DNA of 64,000 nucleotides from Earliella scabrosa (GCA_022605405.1 JABYQQ010000001.1:1798001-1862000), one strand, 5' to 3'; shown: positions 23,999-36,300, counted from the stretch's first letter. Numbers and translations are program-made. The notes: generated by a model not told the origin, from the letters alone.

Positions 23999-25124
23999 TT
24001 ATCGGTCCACAAGTAGGCAAACGTCTTGCACTCCCCGCCGCATCTCATTCTCTGGGTGAGAACGTGATGAAGTCCGGAGAGAGTCAGCCCGTCGAGCCTT
24101 GCCCTCGCACCCTTCGCCAGAGAACGAATCGCCCACGTCGACCTCCTCTTCTTCGTAGTAGCGTGTCGTGCCAAGCGAAGGCGACGACCCGCGGTGGCGC
24201 AGGATCGTGAGGACCATGTGCAGGTCCTCGTCCACACCGTCCGGGAGCCCCTTCTGCTCCGGAGACGTAGGGGACGGCAAGCGAGGTGTGAGGGGCGACC
24301 CGCGCGCCGAGAGATCATCGCTGCCATTCGGGATGGAGGGCAGAGACGAGGCGCGGATCCGGAAGATGCTGACGCTCCTCCGGCGGGGCGAGCCAGGCGG
24401 AGAAGCAGCGTTGCGATTGGGGACACCACGCAACTGCACGCCAGGTACCCGGTCCTTCGTCACAGCAGCCTTGTCCGTATCGACAACGTGACGCGAAGCG
24501 CCCCCGTCAGCTTTCCAGAGGGCCATCGGGAACTGCACGGGCGAGAGGACTGCTTGTGTTGTCTTCGCGAGAGCCATCTCCGGAGCGCGTTGCGTCTGCT
24601 CGCTCTTCCGGGCACAAGGCTGGACGACGATCGGCTCGGGCAGCTGTAGCTCGCCGGGGGGAACCGGGGCCGGAATGGGGCCCTGCTCGACGTCCTTCTC
24701 CGTGGTCGTGAGCGAGCCCTCGCGCTCGCGCTCGCGCACGTCCATCGAAGGCCTCCGCACCCTCAGCAGCCAATCCGGCGGGTTCGAGTTCCGCGAGCGG
24801 GCCGTGAGCGTGCGAGTGAGCACCAGGGTGCGCGAGCCGAAGGAGTAGCACGGTATGGACAGGCCGTCTGGTGGTGAAGTGAGCGACGGGCTCCTGAGTA
24901 CAACACAGCAGAGAGAGAAAGACGTACGGATGATGATGGAGCATAGGACGACGAATGCGACGATTGTCTGGATGGTCGCTGCGAGAAGCTCGGCCTGCCC
25001 TTGGGGTGGAGATTGCGGTCGTGGCAGCTCGGTGACCGCGAAGGTTGAGATGAAGATCGCGCCCACGCCCATCTGTCTGTGGTCAGTATGTCAAATATCA
25101 GGTGAATCACGCAGAGCGCCTTAC

Positions 25125-25129
25125 AGGTC
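25125..25129 (-). other. 5-nt microexon (GACCT) of the second antiporter
   Basis: CTACCAG|GACCT|GTAAGG lies between exons ending CATTTTG and starting ATGGGCGTG. It encodes the same Gly-Pro as GTCCT in the paralogue. Both flanking introns are retained. Confidence 0.83.
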
Positions 25130-26455
25130 CTGGTAGAGCAGTCAGACCATCGCCCACAACACACTCGTCGAAAATTCCCGCTCACCAAAATGTCCAGCAA
25201 ACAGCGCCTCCCTCCACGTCGCGATCTCCGGCACGAACTTGTAGAGCATCAACAGCGGCGGGATGCGGCGCAACAAGAGCACGGCGATGAAGAGTATCAC
25301 GAGCCTCCACGGTGTGATCCCGAGCTCCGGCGCGTTGAACATGTTGAATGGAATCCACGCGCCGATGTACACGAACGTGCCGCAGTTGAGGACGAGGTCG
25401 ATGACGGACGCGAACACCTCGCCCTCCGTCCCAATTGAGTGCTGAGCCTGTCGTGATGATCAGTGGGGCGGAAACTTGGACCTTCAGCCGAAGAGACACT
25501 GACCGGCCGCGAACGCGGCGAGGAGGTCGTCGCTCCCCAGCGTGCGGGTGACCCCAATCGTGAACAGGGTAAGCGCGAGGTATTGTGTGACGTACGACTC
25601 GCGGTCGATGAAGCCCTTCCTGTGCGAGACCTTCATCACCTTCGAGAAACCGAAGCCTACGTGACGTGCAAACTTTAGGCTCAGCATATGCACATTCAGT
25701 GCCTGGAAGCAGAACCCCGGGGTCTTACCGATTGCGGCTCCAATGATCGTGCCTAGGACGACTTGGTCTGTACCGCTGGTGAGCGAAAGAATGGAGGTTG
25801 AGCGGCCGGAACATACGTACACAGGCAGCCGATGAGGAACCAATTCTTGAACGCCTCGCCAGTGGATGCCGAGATGGTCAGGAAGACCGAGAGGCTAAGG
25901 AAGGGATATGCGAGGCCGTCATTGGCCGCCGACTCCGCCGCTATGATGCGCCGGAGGTTCAAGGGTACGTGTTTCGTCGCGAACTTGCCACCTATTGCTC
26001 TCTCAACGACCATAACCGACCGGGAGTAGAGCGAGAGCACGTACCAACAATCGCGGCGGATATGATGGGGTCGGTGGGGGTGAGACAGGCAGCGACGAGG
26101 AGGGACGAGATGAAGTTCAGAGGTGGGAACAGGAAGTAGACCACCGCTGCGTCCGAGTCAATAGGCAGTCCTAGTGATGGTAGATGTGCGCGACCCTCGT
26201 ACCTGCGACAATGATCCACCCAAACGCCATGGTCGGCACGACCATCACAAGCATCCCCTTGACATGCTCCGCGAGGTACGCCTCTGGAAGCTCGACTCCG
26301 ATGGTGAACAGGCCGGCGGCAAGCGTGATGCGCATGATCTCGAGCGTGACCGCGTTCAGGTCGCCTCCCCAGGAGCGCGGACTGAATAAGTCCGCACAAT
26401 AGGGCCCAAAGATGATCCCGAAGGCCGTCCCGAGCACGACCTCACTGACGTAGAG

Positions 26456-26512
26456 CTGGAGAGACGTCAGCAGCCGAACTACAGCGGACTAGCGACAAAG
26501 TCAGGCACGCGC
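26456..26512 (-). other. Probable GC-AG intron in the second antiporter
   Basis: Exon 3 (FSMVSLLVKQK) ends AAG and the intron starts GCGCGT and ends CTCCAG. The intact paralogue has the same junction with a normal GTATGT donor (VKEK). The donor is therefore GC here, by mutation or as a tolerated variant. Confidence 0.6.
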
Positions 26513-26731
26513 CTTCTGCTTCACGAGGAGTGAGACCATGCTGAACTATGTGCCCGGGCCGCATCAGCTTCCTCCTGCGAGGAGAGAGAGGCTTGGAGGA
26601 CATATGGGCAAACTGACCGCAACCGCGAAACCCCCTATGATCATGTACGCCAGTCCGGAATCGGTGACCTGCGCCAGATTTTAGCGTTGAGGAGCGTTGT
26701 CGACGCATGTCATACTGACTTGGAGCAGCAT

Positions 26732-28044
26732 TGTTCTGGCTGCGAACTATGGATGTTGATGTTGTTTCGGAGAGCGAGAAACTAATCGAGCTCAGGTACA
26801 GGTACGAGGTCCAGAGGGGCGGTACTGCGGACGTCATCGCCAGCCATGAGCTATAAGGAGCACGGCGGAGGATGACTTGCGCCAACTTCCCCGGTCGCGT
26901 GTCCAAATAGAGTTCCATGGAGGTACAACGTGTCGCGAATGTCGTCGAGAAGCGTTGTCGGAGTGGCGAGCTTCGAGGACAGCGTTGTCCTGATCGTCCT
27001 TCACATGAATCTGCTGTCTTGAGGCATGGATTGGTATATGGGAAGAAGGCTTCCATTTTGTCAGGTCGTCCGCTTCCAGACCGTGTCTGCCTTGAAGAGT
27101 GCGATCAGTTGACGTGGTGCGAACTCTGACTACGACAGGCGAGCGCGCCCATGGAGTGGAACGGACAGGAGATCTGAGGGGCCCAAGCTGTAGCAAGAGT
27201 GCAGGGTTCCGTTGACGCCAGTATGGAAGGACGGACTGACCGCTCTTGGTTTGATTCAGTACCGGCATAGCCCTGCAGCAGATCGACACGCTGTGAGTTG
27301 CAGCCATACGCGTTCATAACGTGATATGGAGCGCTCACCGTTCATTCCACCGATGCTCGAGCCCAGCGCGAGCCCTCGAAGCAGCCAACTGTCATCGAGA
27401 ATGAAGCGCAGAGCAGGTGCTGTTAGTGCCTGTGCCGAGCGCGGATAGCATGTGGGACACCATGCACAATCGCGCGAGGTGATAAGACCTTGCACCTGCC
27501 TTTCGCCCAGTCGATGCATGTCATACCTCAGCGTCTTCAGAAAGGTGCGTTGGACGCTAGACCCTTTGTTGTTACTGTCACTGTCAGGCCTTCGTAAGTC
27601 CGCTCGGTCGAGAACGTATAATGGGCATACTTACTTGGCTATCCTATCACTAGCCGAAGATAAGACCGGAGAAGTAGCGGGAACAACTTGCGTACTCGAC
27701 TGGGGAGGGTGAACGCCGGTACATTGCAACTATGGACATACCCTTGCTGTGTCATTGGCCGAGCCTGAAGGCTGGATGCTTCGTCAGAGTACTCACGTCG
27801 GAGCTCATGAGATGGCACTGACCATGCACCTATATGCTAGCCAGCTAGAGTGCGACAGGCCAACCAATATCCGAGGAGACGATTGATGCAACGCCGGACT
27901 TCTTCGTGGACCACCTTGCCGATATGCTGATACGTGCATATGCATGCACGCCCATACACCAATCTTGCCGTTCGATATGGCACACCAAATCCGATGGAAA
28001 GCAATATACATAGCAATGAATCGTCTAAGAGGTGAGTACTGTAC
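26732..28044. other. Intergenic, no recognisable gene
   Basis: 5' flank of the second antiporter and 3' flank of MPC2. A minus-strand piece near 27330-27430 (LRFILDDSWLLRGLALGSS) reads protein-like but has no partner exons I can identify. No other feature is seen. Confidence 0.4.
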
Positions 28045-28763
28045 TCAAGCGGTGACCGCCTTCTGCGCCGACGCAGGTTTCTGGAAGTAGTCCGCGACAG
28101 GGTCTCTTTGTGTCTTCTGGTAGCTATGAGGCGCGTGTCTCAGATATGAACGAGGGGGCACGAAGGAACGTGTACGCACTGCCAAATGCGGGCAAGCTGG
28201 CCAAGGCCTGTTGAGCCGACGAAGAAGTTGACCTGCCAAACGGTCAACCCTCTGTGACACCATCACGAGCAGAGGGACGTACGGCTGCCAAACTGTAGTT
28301 GATGGGCGTAATGACGAGGGAGTAGCGCACCCAGATGAAGCCAGTCGCAGTAAGAGCTGAACGCGCGCAGGGGAGGGCAGAGTTGCAGGAACGAAGCCAC
28401 AAGGTCATCCCGTGTGCCATACAAAGAGAAATAGACTGCGACACGCACCAACGTTCTGGGACACGCTGAGCTTGTCCGCGGGGCGCGAGAGGTCCTTGAG
28501 GCCTGCAGCCACCAAACACCACTTCATGAGCGGGGCCCAGAAGAACACCGTCTTCGGGCCTGTATCATTCCCAACACGAACATAAAACAGCAATGGGTTC
28601 CGAGTCGTCACCAGAGAATAACGAGTCAGAGTCCCGGATGCAGAGCGTAACATATTTGGTGAGTTGCAGATCGTGGGGTTGAGGACCGAATGGCCGCACC
28701 TGCTGGGTGGTTCATGAAAGACTGGAACCTCGAGGCTCCTGCCGATGCTGCTGCTCCAGACAT
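28045..28763 (-). CDS. MPC2: Mitochondrial pyruvate carrier subunit, MPC2/MPC3 type
   Basis: Inner-membrane subunit that pairs with MPC1 to import pyruvate into the mitochondrial matrix. Five exons: 28763-28700, 28559-28449, 28356-28283, 28232-28180, 28123-28045 (381 nt, 126 aa, usual length). Conserved blocks in order: FFWAPLMKWCLVAAGLKDL, RPADKLSVSQN, ATGFIWVRYSLVITPINY, LAAVNFFVGSTGLGQLARIW. These give the three short membrane helices of the family. FWAP plus WVRYSLVI marks the MPC2/3 branch; MPC1 has HFWGP and FMRYA-type motifs. All four introns are GT-AG and keep phase. The N-terminus (MSGAAASAGASRFQ) is short and Ser/Ala-rich. An MPC1 partner is not in the window. Confidence 0.94.
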
Positions 28764-31700
28764 AGCGAAAGTTGAAGTTGGTCTAAGTGAGAGAGAAGAG
28801 GGAGAAAGAGCTGGAGCCTCGAGGACGAGTCGCACGACGATGGCGGACGACGAGTGGGGCGACTTGTGCTGAGCTCACCCCACTGACTCAGCGTGGGAAT
28901 GTAGCAGGCGCCGATGCTGAACCCCACCTCATCAGCGAAACAGAATGTATGTAAGTATCTTCCGTCTGCGGCCTATGAACACGATGGTCGGGTCCGTCTT
29001 GTACGGTCTAGGTAGCAGCGCAGACCGGTCGGGCGTGTTAATGCAATGGTCGGAGTCCGAGACTATAATATTGCTATGATCTGACATGGTCGTCGCGAGT
29101 CGCATAGTACGAGCTGCATTCGATGATCATTACTGGGTGGGGAAACGACAGCCAGTGAACGATGATAATGCAGTATTGCCAGTTTGGAAATGCGCCGGGG
29201 GCACTGATTGAACGCTGCCAGGTTCATCATGATAGGAAGGCTGCAAACACTCACAATGATCTCCAGTGGTACCCTATGTATCAGTCTATCATGAATCACA
29301 GTCAGACCGCGACCGACACAAGACAAGTCCGGTACTCAAGTCCTCCTCAATCCTACTAGCTTTTTCACCAGCTTATTTCTGAAGGTCCGCGTGTGTGACG
29401 TAGCTTTCATCGTGCCCGACGAAGGTATGATCGGCCATTTGTCGGGCTCGCCAAATGCCGATCGCGCATGGTCCCATCGGCTTCCATCATCCGTCCATGG
29501 CCGTCTTCATCCCTTTTTCAAGCTTTTGCTGATGCGACCTGCACCTCACCATTCCTCCACGAACATACGGGGTTCAAGCTTCAAAACGCCTACCGGGCAT
29601 TCTTGCGCTGGATAGCTAACTGTTAAAGGTCAAACAGCCTATCGTAAGTAACTGACTCCGATCGATGATTTTTCGGTCAGAGTAGCTGATCACTAGGATG
29701 ACGGGGAAGTGTACCTTTCAATCCTTGCAAATCTAGTAAGAAGTCCAAGACCAAGCCCAGTATCGCCCGCTCTCATGCAGAATGCTTGCCATGTGCCCAA
29801 CCCAACGGCCGACCGGCAACACATCTTTCCAGTCAGTACGGTATCGGAATGGCGGGGTGACAAGCGACTGCAATGACAGCGTGAGTACTTCGCAAAGGGC
29901 CAACTCGACACCTCATCCTCTTCCAAGAACACCTTCGAACAACCTTCAAGGCTACGATTCCAGAGTGATTCCCATGACGAATGTCGTCGTCATGCGCTCC
30001 CGAACCCACGGAGATGAGTCTTCCCTGCAACCATATGAGACGCACTGAGGGAAAGTCTTCCTATGCGACTTATCACGTTGGCCGGACCACCCGAGTCTCA
30101 ACTTATGTTCGCCCTACAATAGAACGCCGGTGAGAGGCCGATCATGATCATTTGAATCAACTCCCGGGCTTCTTTGCCATTGTAACAGCGACTGGTACCT
30201 TTCCCCGGTGTGTGGCTGTATTCTCATCGAGAAGGTGGTCGTACGCATCGTCGTCAACGCTGACTAAGACTGTCAAGACATGGGAGCCTGCCACGGGGTT
30301 CTGCATTAGCGAGCTCGTGCCCGAGCAGAACATCATCTGCCTTCTGACAAGATCGAAGGGAACGCGATCCATTACCTCACAGAACGGTTCATGCGCACGT
30401 ATGTCCAGCGATACTCGAGGTTAGCGACTGCTGAAGTAAGTTCAAACCATCATCATCTCGCAACGCCCTAGTGAAATTCCCCTGATGGCTTGATGTCATA
30501 GGTTGCCCCGTATGTCACGGATGCAACTTTTTCCGATGAATGTATCGTTCTGCTTCCGGCTCCGATGCCAATCCGCTGGTGTACAATGCTCACGCTCGGT
30601 CATCTACGCAACGTAAGATTGGTTTTCCCGTCACTTCCAGCTGACAAACAAAGAACGTTAATGCACATGCAGGGCTTCTCCTCGGTCTGTGTTTGTTTTA
30701 CGGAGCTGCGTTGCCTCCTATTATGCGAGTGGTGCCGCATGGACGCAGTGGGACAGTCCAGAGTTCCAGGTACGTATCTGTCCCATTAGCTTTTCATCAT
30801 ACCACTTACACGTCTTCAACACTCTATGTCCGTAACTCAAAGCTACCATGGTGCTCAGCATATCCGAACCGAGCAATGCTCGCTACCGCCCGTGGAACGC
30901 ACTGAGTTCCAGCTCCATCACTGCCCTATCGCTCATCGACTGCTCGCGGGCCCTGTCAGCAGGGGGCTTTCGTCATCCCCCAACCAATCTCTACCGACGT
31001 CTCGCGTCGATGCAGCGCTTCTTTCGGGTCCACGCTGGACTTCTCCCACTTCTATCCGCCGACTCTGTTGTCTCCCAGCCTGGCGTGGGACGCAGGCTCG
31101 CGACCAGAACCCGGTGATGATGTCCCAGCACATTCTCCATGCTGGCACCCCGCAGCACCTGTCGCCCCGACGCTCGCCACCCGCGCACGCTCGCGTCGCC
31201 CAAACCCAAATCAAAGATGCTGCGAAGAGAATCGCCACAGGCCCCGGCGCGCGCCGCGCCCCCTCCCCGGCCGCCACATCGGACCCGTACGCGCGCACAG
31301 CGACCTCACCGACCCAACGCGCGCCGCAAAGCCAAAGCACCCGCCGCGCTGCGTCCGTACATGTCAGCGCCCCCATCGCCGGGCGGTCCCTGGCTGACCC
31401 GCGAAGGTTGTGCACCGTGCAGCTGTCCAACAGCCTGCGGGCCTAAACCCGCCTCAGCGCGCGGATCTTCCCAGCGGCTCGCATCGCCCGAAGCCAGTCT
31501 GACAGGCACGCTGTCGATTGGTCGCGGCCTGCCCTGTCTGACCCTCCCGTTCGCGTTCTCGATCACGGTTCCAACTTCCCCCCCTCTTCGGTGTTCGGTG
31601 CTAGTCCCTGCCCGCGTGCTCGCGGGTGGCTCGCGGCGCCCGGGTGGGGAGGTCAGCGGCTCGCGGCTCGCTCCCGAGTGGTCGTCCGCTCGCGCGAAGC

Positions 31701-33059
31701 ACGGTGGGGCCCAGCCACGACTCACGCCTCAGCCACGCTTCGGCGGGGACATGCCGCGAATCAGGACGCCAGGGGGCTTCCCGGGGAAGAGAGCATCCAG
31801 AGGTATAAAAGGTGCGCCGGGCGAGGGTCAGGAAGGCAAGCTCGGGCTCTCGTCGATCCCTCCTTCTGTACGCTCACTCATCCGTTGTCCTGGCTCCTCT
31901 TTTCCACTCGCCATTCACTGCTCACTGCTCACTGTTCACCTTTAGCTGTTCGCCGGACCGTGGGCTCGCCGTCCGCGCTGGTGCAGGAGCAGTCACCCCG
32001 GCAGTCTATGCGCACCACCACCCGTCGCTGCGTTACTACCCCCGCGAGTGCGCGGCGGGGTCGCGGGCGGGTCGTGGCGGCCGCAAGGATTGACCGGGTG
32101 CGGCTTCTGCACCAGACGGCGGTGGCTCGCAGGCTCCCCGGCCGTCAAGTCCCGCTATGCAGGCTTCGCGATCCGCGTGTCGTCTCCGCGGACGTTGTCA
32201 TCTGCGCGAGATGGGCGGGAAGTGCGGAACATACTTTCAAGTTACTGTGTACGGGTCGTGGGCACTGGAGGCTTTGTTACGGTTGCCGTCGACGGCGTTC
32301 CGGTTGCGAGAGGCGGCTGCGGGAAGGGATGGGCGCGGAGGGAGGAAGCGACAGTCGGATACATTTTTGTTATTGCGTCATTGTACACTCTATCGTACTT
32401 GTGTTGCCAACTTGGACCATTCTCCCCTCCAGGTCACCTTGTTCGTGTCAGAAGGCGTTTTTTTGACGCACACAGGTATCGATAGCGTGCTCACCGAGGT
32501 GCCGTAGCCGCGAGCTGTCTGTCGGAGGTACTTATCGAGATTAATGCACATGTGGGAACATGAGCGAGCCGGTCATCATGCCTCTCTGGAGTTGACGACC
32601 ACCATATGCGCGACATATTCTAGTCTGGTCCATCAAACACACAGCTACGCTCCAACATGCCGTGTGGATGTGGAGGTGCCCATGACAGAACCGACATGCC
32701 TCAAGACCCTAGCGCAGAACTGGTATGTCATTTTGGCTCGAAGCGCATCGCAGGGAATACCAGTAAGTCGGCTGTCCAAACTTCATCCTCAAGGCAATAA
32801 ATCCTTCCCTGGTATTCCAGTGATGAGCACGACGTGCCGGACGCGGCGAGCTTGGCGCAGCCGTGCAAGCCGTGCGATGTGGGCCGCTAGCGTGCTCTGC
32901 AGACGATAACGCTCGTTAGCCACAAGCGCAGATGCAGCATCGTGCGTACCATTTGTAGCGATGAATGAGCCCGCAGTGCGTCATAGACGATGCATGCCGC
33001 ACGGCACTTGTTGCGCGTGCTTTGCGGGGAGAGAGAAGACGTCGAACCCTGGATTGCTA
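28764..33059. other. Gene-free stretch with a GC-rich core and an orphan TATA box
   Basis: No gene could be supported over about 4.3 kb. 28.8-30.8 kb has mixed short frames. 30.9-32.3 kb is GC-rich with frames open on both strands (like 2.1-4.5 kb) and Arg/Pro/Ser-rich translations. A clear TATAAAA sits at 31804 (listed separately). An inverted repeat GGGAATACCAG / CTGGTATTCC spans 32753-32818. Confidence 0.45.
31804..31810 (+). promoter_or_regulatory. Orphan TATAAAA box
   Basis: TATAAAA in GC-rich surroundings, followed by a pyrimidine-rich tract (31855-31935) as at fungal transcription starts. Downstream open frames (for example ATG at 32008, or the frame ending RYYPRECAAGSRAGRGGRK) have no recognisable domain. 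It may drive an unknown short gene or a non-coding transcript. Confidence 0.4.
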
Positions 33060-33083
33060 CAGTTGCGGACAAGCAAAGCCCGC
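33060..33083 (+). repeat. Left terminal inverted repeat of the DNA element
   Basis: 24 bp, starting CAGTTGCGG, an exact inverse of the right end. Preceded by TA. Confidence 0.85.
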
Positions 33084-33176
33084 CAATTTCGGGCGCCCAC
33101 TTGACCGAATTTTGTAGCCTGCCACAAACGCCCGAAAAGGCGGGAAATTGCATGAATAGCACGCATGGAAGGAGTA

Positions 33177-33184
33177 GAACCAAC
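33177..33184. repeat. LINE target-site duplication, poly(A) side
   Basis: GAACCAAC directly abuts the poly-T run. With two following T residues the match to the other side is 10 bp (GAACCAACTT). Confidence 0.75.
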
Positions 33185-33206
33185 TTTTTTTTTTTTTTTT
33201 TTTTTT
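33185..33206 (-). repeat. Poly(A) tail of the LINE
   Basis: 22 consecutive T on the plus strand, that is a 3' poly(A) on the element strand, directly against the target-site duplication. Confidence 0.93.
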
Positions 33207-33337
33207 ACGGTGCACACTTAGAGGCAGGGCGCGTCGCGTCCATCTCTAAGGTATTGCTCGGTTGTGAAAGTTCTTTTCGTCACCGTGTCGGGGAAATGCT
33301 TTTACGCACGCAGGACTATCCTGCTGTGTGGGGCTCC

Positions 33338-36300
33338 TCAGCCGATCCCAATGGCCGGCCTACGACTACCCACTAAAACCCCGCCTGTGTGGGCGCTCCA
33401 TAGCGCACGGATCCCGTCCAGTCCACCGCATAGGTCCCACGTGGACCCCACTGCGTCAGCGGTGAGGCGCGTCCGCGCCCGCGTCTGGACCCGAGTAAGG
33501 ACCCAATCCATCGTGAGTCTCTTTGTCATTACTGATAACCAGATTCTCATGACATAGGCTTCATTCCTCTGTCGTTCAGGTTCATCTTCGAAGCGGATAA
33601 CGCGTTCACATCGCAGTGCCCATATGAGATGCGCCGATTCAATTATGGTCAGTTTGAATAGACGGTTTATCGCTGTCGAGGGTTTCCTCACGGTATCCTT
33701 TCCCAGGTTCACCGCTGCCGCACCCAGCACCGTCCCGAACGCTACATCGGAGATTCTTATGCCCGCTTTTCGCAGTAGTTCTATGGTTAGTCTCCAGATC
33801 TGCTTACATCCAGGTGCGCTACAATCAATCAGTATGTGCTCCATTGTTTCTGGAACATCACAGTGGGCGCATGTGCCGCGTTGTTCATATCCTCTAATGT
33901 TATCCCAGTACGACCCGACTTTGTACGCGTCATGTAGGGCTTTCCACAGGAAGACTTGGTGCTTTCTATGCAGGTCTTTGTGTCTGATTGCTTTCCAGAG
34001 CTTCTGCGGGGGGACTGCGCACTTCCAGTCGACCTCTAGCGTGGTGAGTACACGTTCTACTGTGAGTTCCGTGGTCCGCCTTGGTGTTCTTTTCTTCCTT
34101 TCACGTATCGCTTCGTAGGCTAGGCTCTGTGTTAGGCTTCCTAGTCGGACGCCACGCGGGAGAAACTTTGCAACGTCGCTAGTTATGCTGACACACCTCA
34201 GGTTGTCCGGCTTCGTAGCCCCGAGTTTAGCCAGCGCGTCCGCGCCTTCGTTCCCCTCGTCTCCAGCGTGCCCTTTCGTCCATCGAAAGGTTGTTCTTGC
34301 GCTTCTGCCCCTTAGCTTGCCGACCGCATATCGGAACAACTCCCGGTGGGCGACGCCTGTCCACCCCCTGTCCTCCCACTCAGGAAGGTTCTCCGTCAGG
34401 CCGTCCATCACGAAGGTTGAATCTGTGACAATATGAAGGGCCCGGTACGGTTCTACTGCCTCAACCGCTAGAATTATTGCGTATAGTTCCGCTGTCTGGT
34501 TTGACTGCTGTATTACTGATGGTACCCTTTCTGCCAGGTTTCTCCCGTCATTTGGGCCAAACCACACTCCGCTTCCCGCGCGTGCACTCCGCTCTCCGTT
34601 GTTGTCGCACGAGCCATCCGTGTAGACTTCAATGTCTTCGTCCACGACCTCGTGATATCTGGGTGGCCGTCTGGTCGGCTCGACGTACTCTTCAAGGCAC
34701 GCTGTCGGTCTCAGCAGCCGGAAGGCGTTATGCACAGGTGCGTCCTCCGTGATTGAGGGGTCGAAGAGTACCTTTCCTTTGGCTAACTTCGCAGCGCGGT
34801 TCGCGTTTTTTCTTCTCTCTGTTAGTGACAGTCCGTCGTGTCCATCTCGCGCAGGTTGGTTCGACGGTCTCCAAAGGGGGCACAGGTTCTCTACGATCTT
34901 GCTGGCCGCCTGTGCGCATCGGTGCGGATTGTTGCACCCCTTCAGCCTTCGGTCCTCGTCGCATGCCCTACACTTGCACGATTGCCGTTTTTGGTGGTCC
35001 GGACCGGTGAGTCTCGCTGCTATCATCTGCGCCTCGCAGATTGAAGTCACCCCGTGCATGTGTCTCAGGCATTTCGCACTGACTGTGTTTGCTTTAGAAC
35101 GTCCGGGGAGCTCGCCAATATGGTACCACGCCGGCATAGCCTTTTTGAGGGCCTCCGATGGGTTCCGCGCGTCTAGTTCAAGGTTGTACGTCCTCGCCGC
35201 CTTCAGCATTCTCCTCAGGTCGTCTGGCAAGCCTGTGCTAGCGCGGGTGCTCGCTGTCCAGGTCTGTAGGAATACGTTCACTTGTGCAGTGCTATCAACT
35301 GTTTTACAGGCAGCCGACGGGGATCGCGCGATTAGGGCGTCTGCAATGTACGCCCATCTGGGCCTGTTAGTTGGTTTCAGGTATGTTTTTATCCACATGA
35401 GATCGATCGCTTCGTTTCTCGACTCGATGTCCAGAAGCCCCAGTCCGCCTTCCACCTTGGGTAGGAATAGGGTTTCGCGTCCAACGCGTGGATGCCTGTT
35501 GCCATCCCACAAGAAGTCCGATATTATCCGGCAGAGCTTCTTTGTCACGCTGTCAGGCATGGTTTGTGCCGCCGTTAGAAACTGGGTACGTCCCGCAACT
35601 TCCATTCCTACTATAAGCTTGCGTCCCATTATGGTGGGGTTTCTTCTTCCCCAGCGGTTTAGGGCCTGCGCTACCTTGTCAACATGTGGGGCCCAGATGG
35701 CATCCAAGTCGACATTGTTCCCGATCCACGCGCCAAGTGACCGCGTCGCTTCCCCATCTTTAAGGATGTAGGCGTCCTGAGGCAATGACATGCCTAATTT
35801 GCTGAGAGATCGTCGTGTCACGATCTGTTCTCGAAATTCTGGCTCGCCGATTGGTATGTAGACAGTTTTGTCGACATTGAATTTGGCCCGCGATGCTTCA
35901 CACCACTTACGCAGTATCGTCTGCAGGTCATCATGGTCGTCGTCTTCGCTGAGATACACTGTTGTGTCGTCTGCGAACAGCGTGGCGATGAGGCGTTCTG
36001 CTGCTCCGGGTACCTCCAGTCCCCGAATTCCGGACTTCCGGAGTGCCACAGCGAGAGGCTCGATGGCAAGGTCGAAGAGCAAGCAGGAGAGTGGGTCTCC
36101 CTGGCGCATTCCTCTCGTTATCCAGAACGGCTCACTCATGACTCCATTTACCATTACTGCGCTCTTCGCTTTAGCGTACAGGTGCTTGATTGTGGTAATG
36201 AAGGTCGTCGGGAAGTTGAGTTTCTCTAGGACTTTCCAGAGATACATATGGTTGATTCGATCATATGCTTTTTCTTGGTCTAATGCAACTATGACACCAT

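Larger units (their letters stand above)
23999..26731 (-). pseudogene. Second Nha1/Sod2-type antiporter, frame broken by a 20-nt deletion
   Basis: Tandem paralogue of the neighbouring antiporter. Exons: 26731-26720, 26668-26618, 26545-26513, 26455-26203, 26146-26045, 25991-25821, 25767-25729, 25656-25504, 25447-25186, 25129-25125, 25072-24928, 24867-23999. Exons 2-8, 10 and 11 have exactly the same lengths as in the intact copy. Exon 9 is 262 instead of 282 nt: after GSALNWDG the codons corresponding to HFNTQIED are lost and the frame shifts before EVFASVIDLVLNCGTF. No alternative GT or GC donor and acceptor pair I tried repairs this. A product would stop at about 25184 with roughly 365 residues, without the last membrane helices and tail. 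All other exons and the 290-residue tail remain open, so the lesion is recent, or the sequence has an error there. Intron 3 appears to use a GC donor. Confidence 0.78.

Noticed and set aside
25440..25510. Alternative splicing that would rescue the second antiporter
   Set aside because: Acceptors that give the correct downstream frame all need a phase-0 donor. None (GT or plausible GC) exists at the end of exon 8.
32753..32818. Inverted repeat GGGAATACCAG / CTGGTATTCC as a terminator or transposon end
   Set aside because: Only 10-11 bp with a 45-nt loop and no target-site duplication; too weak to assign.
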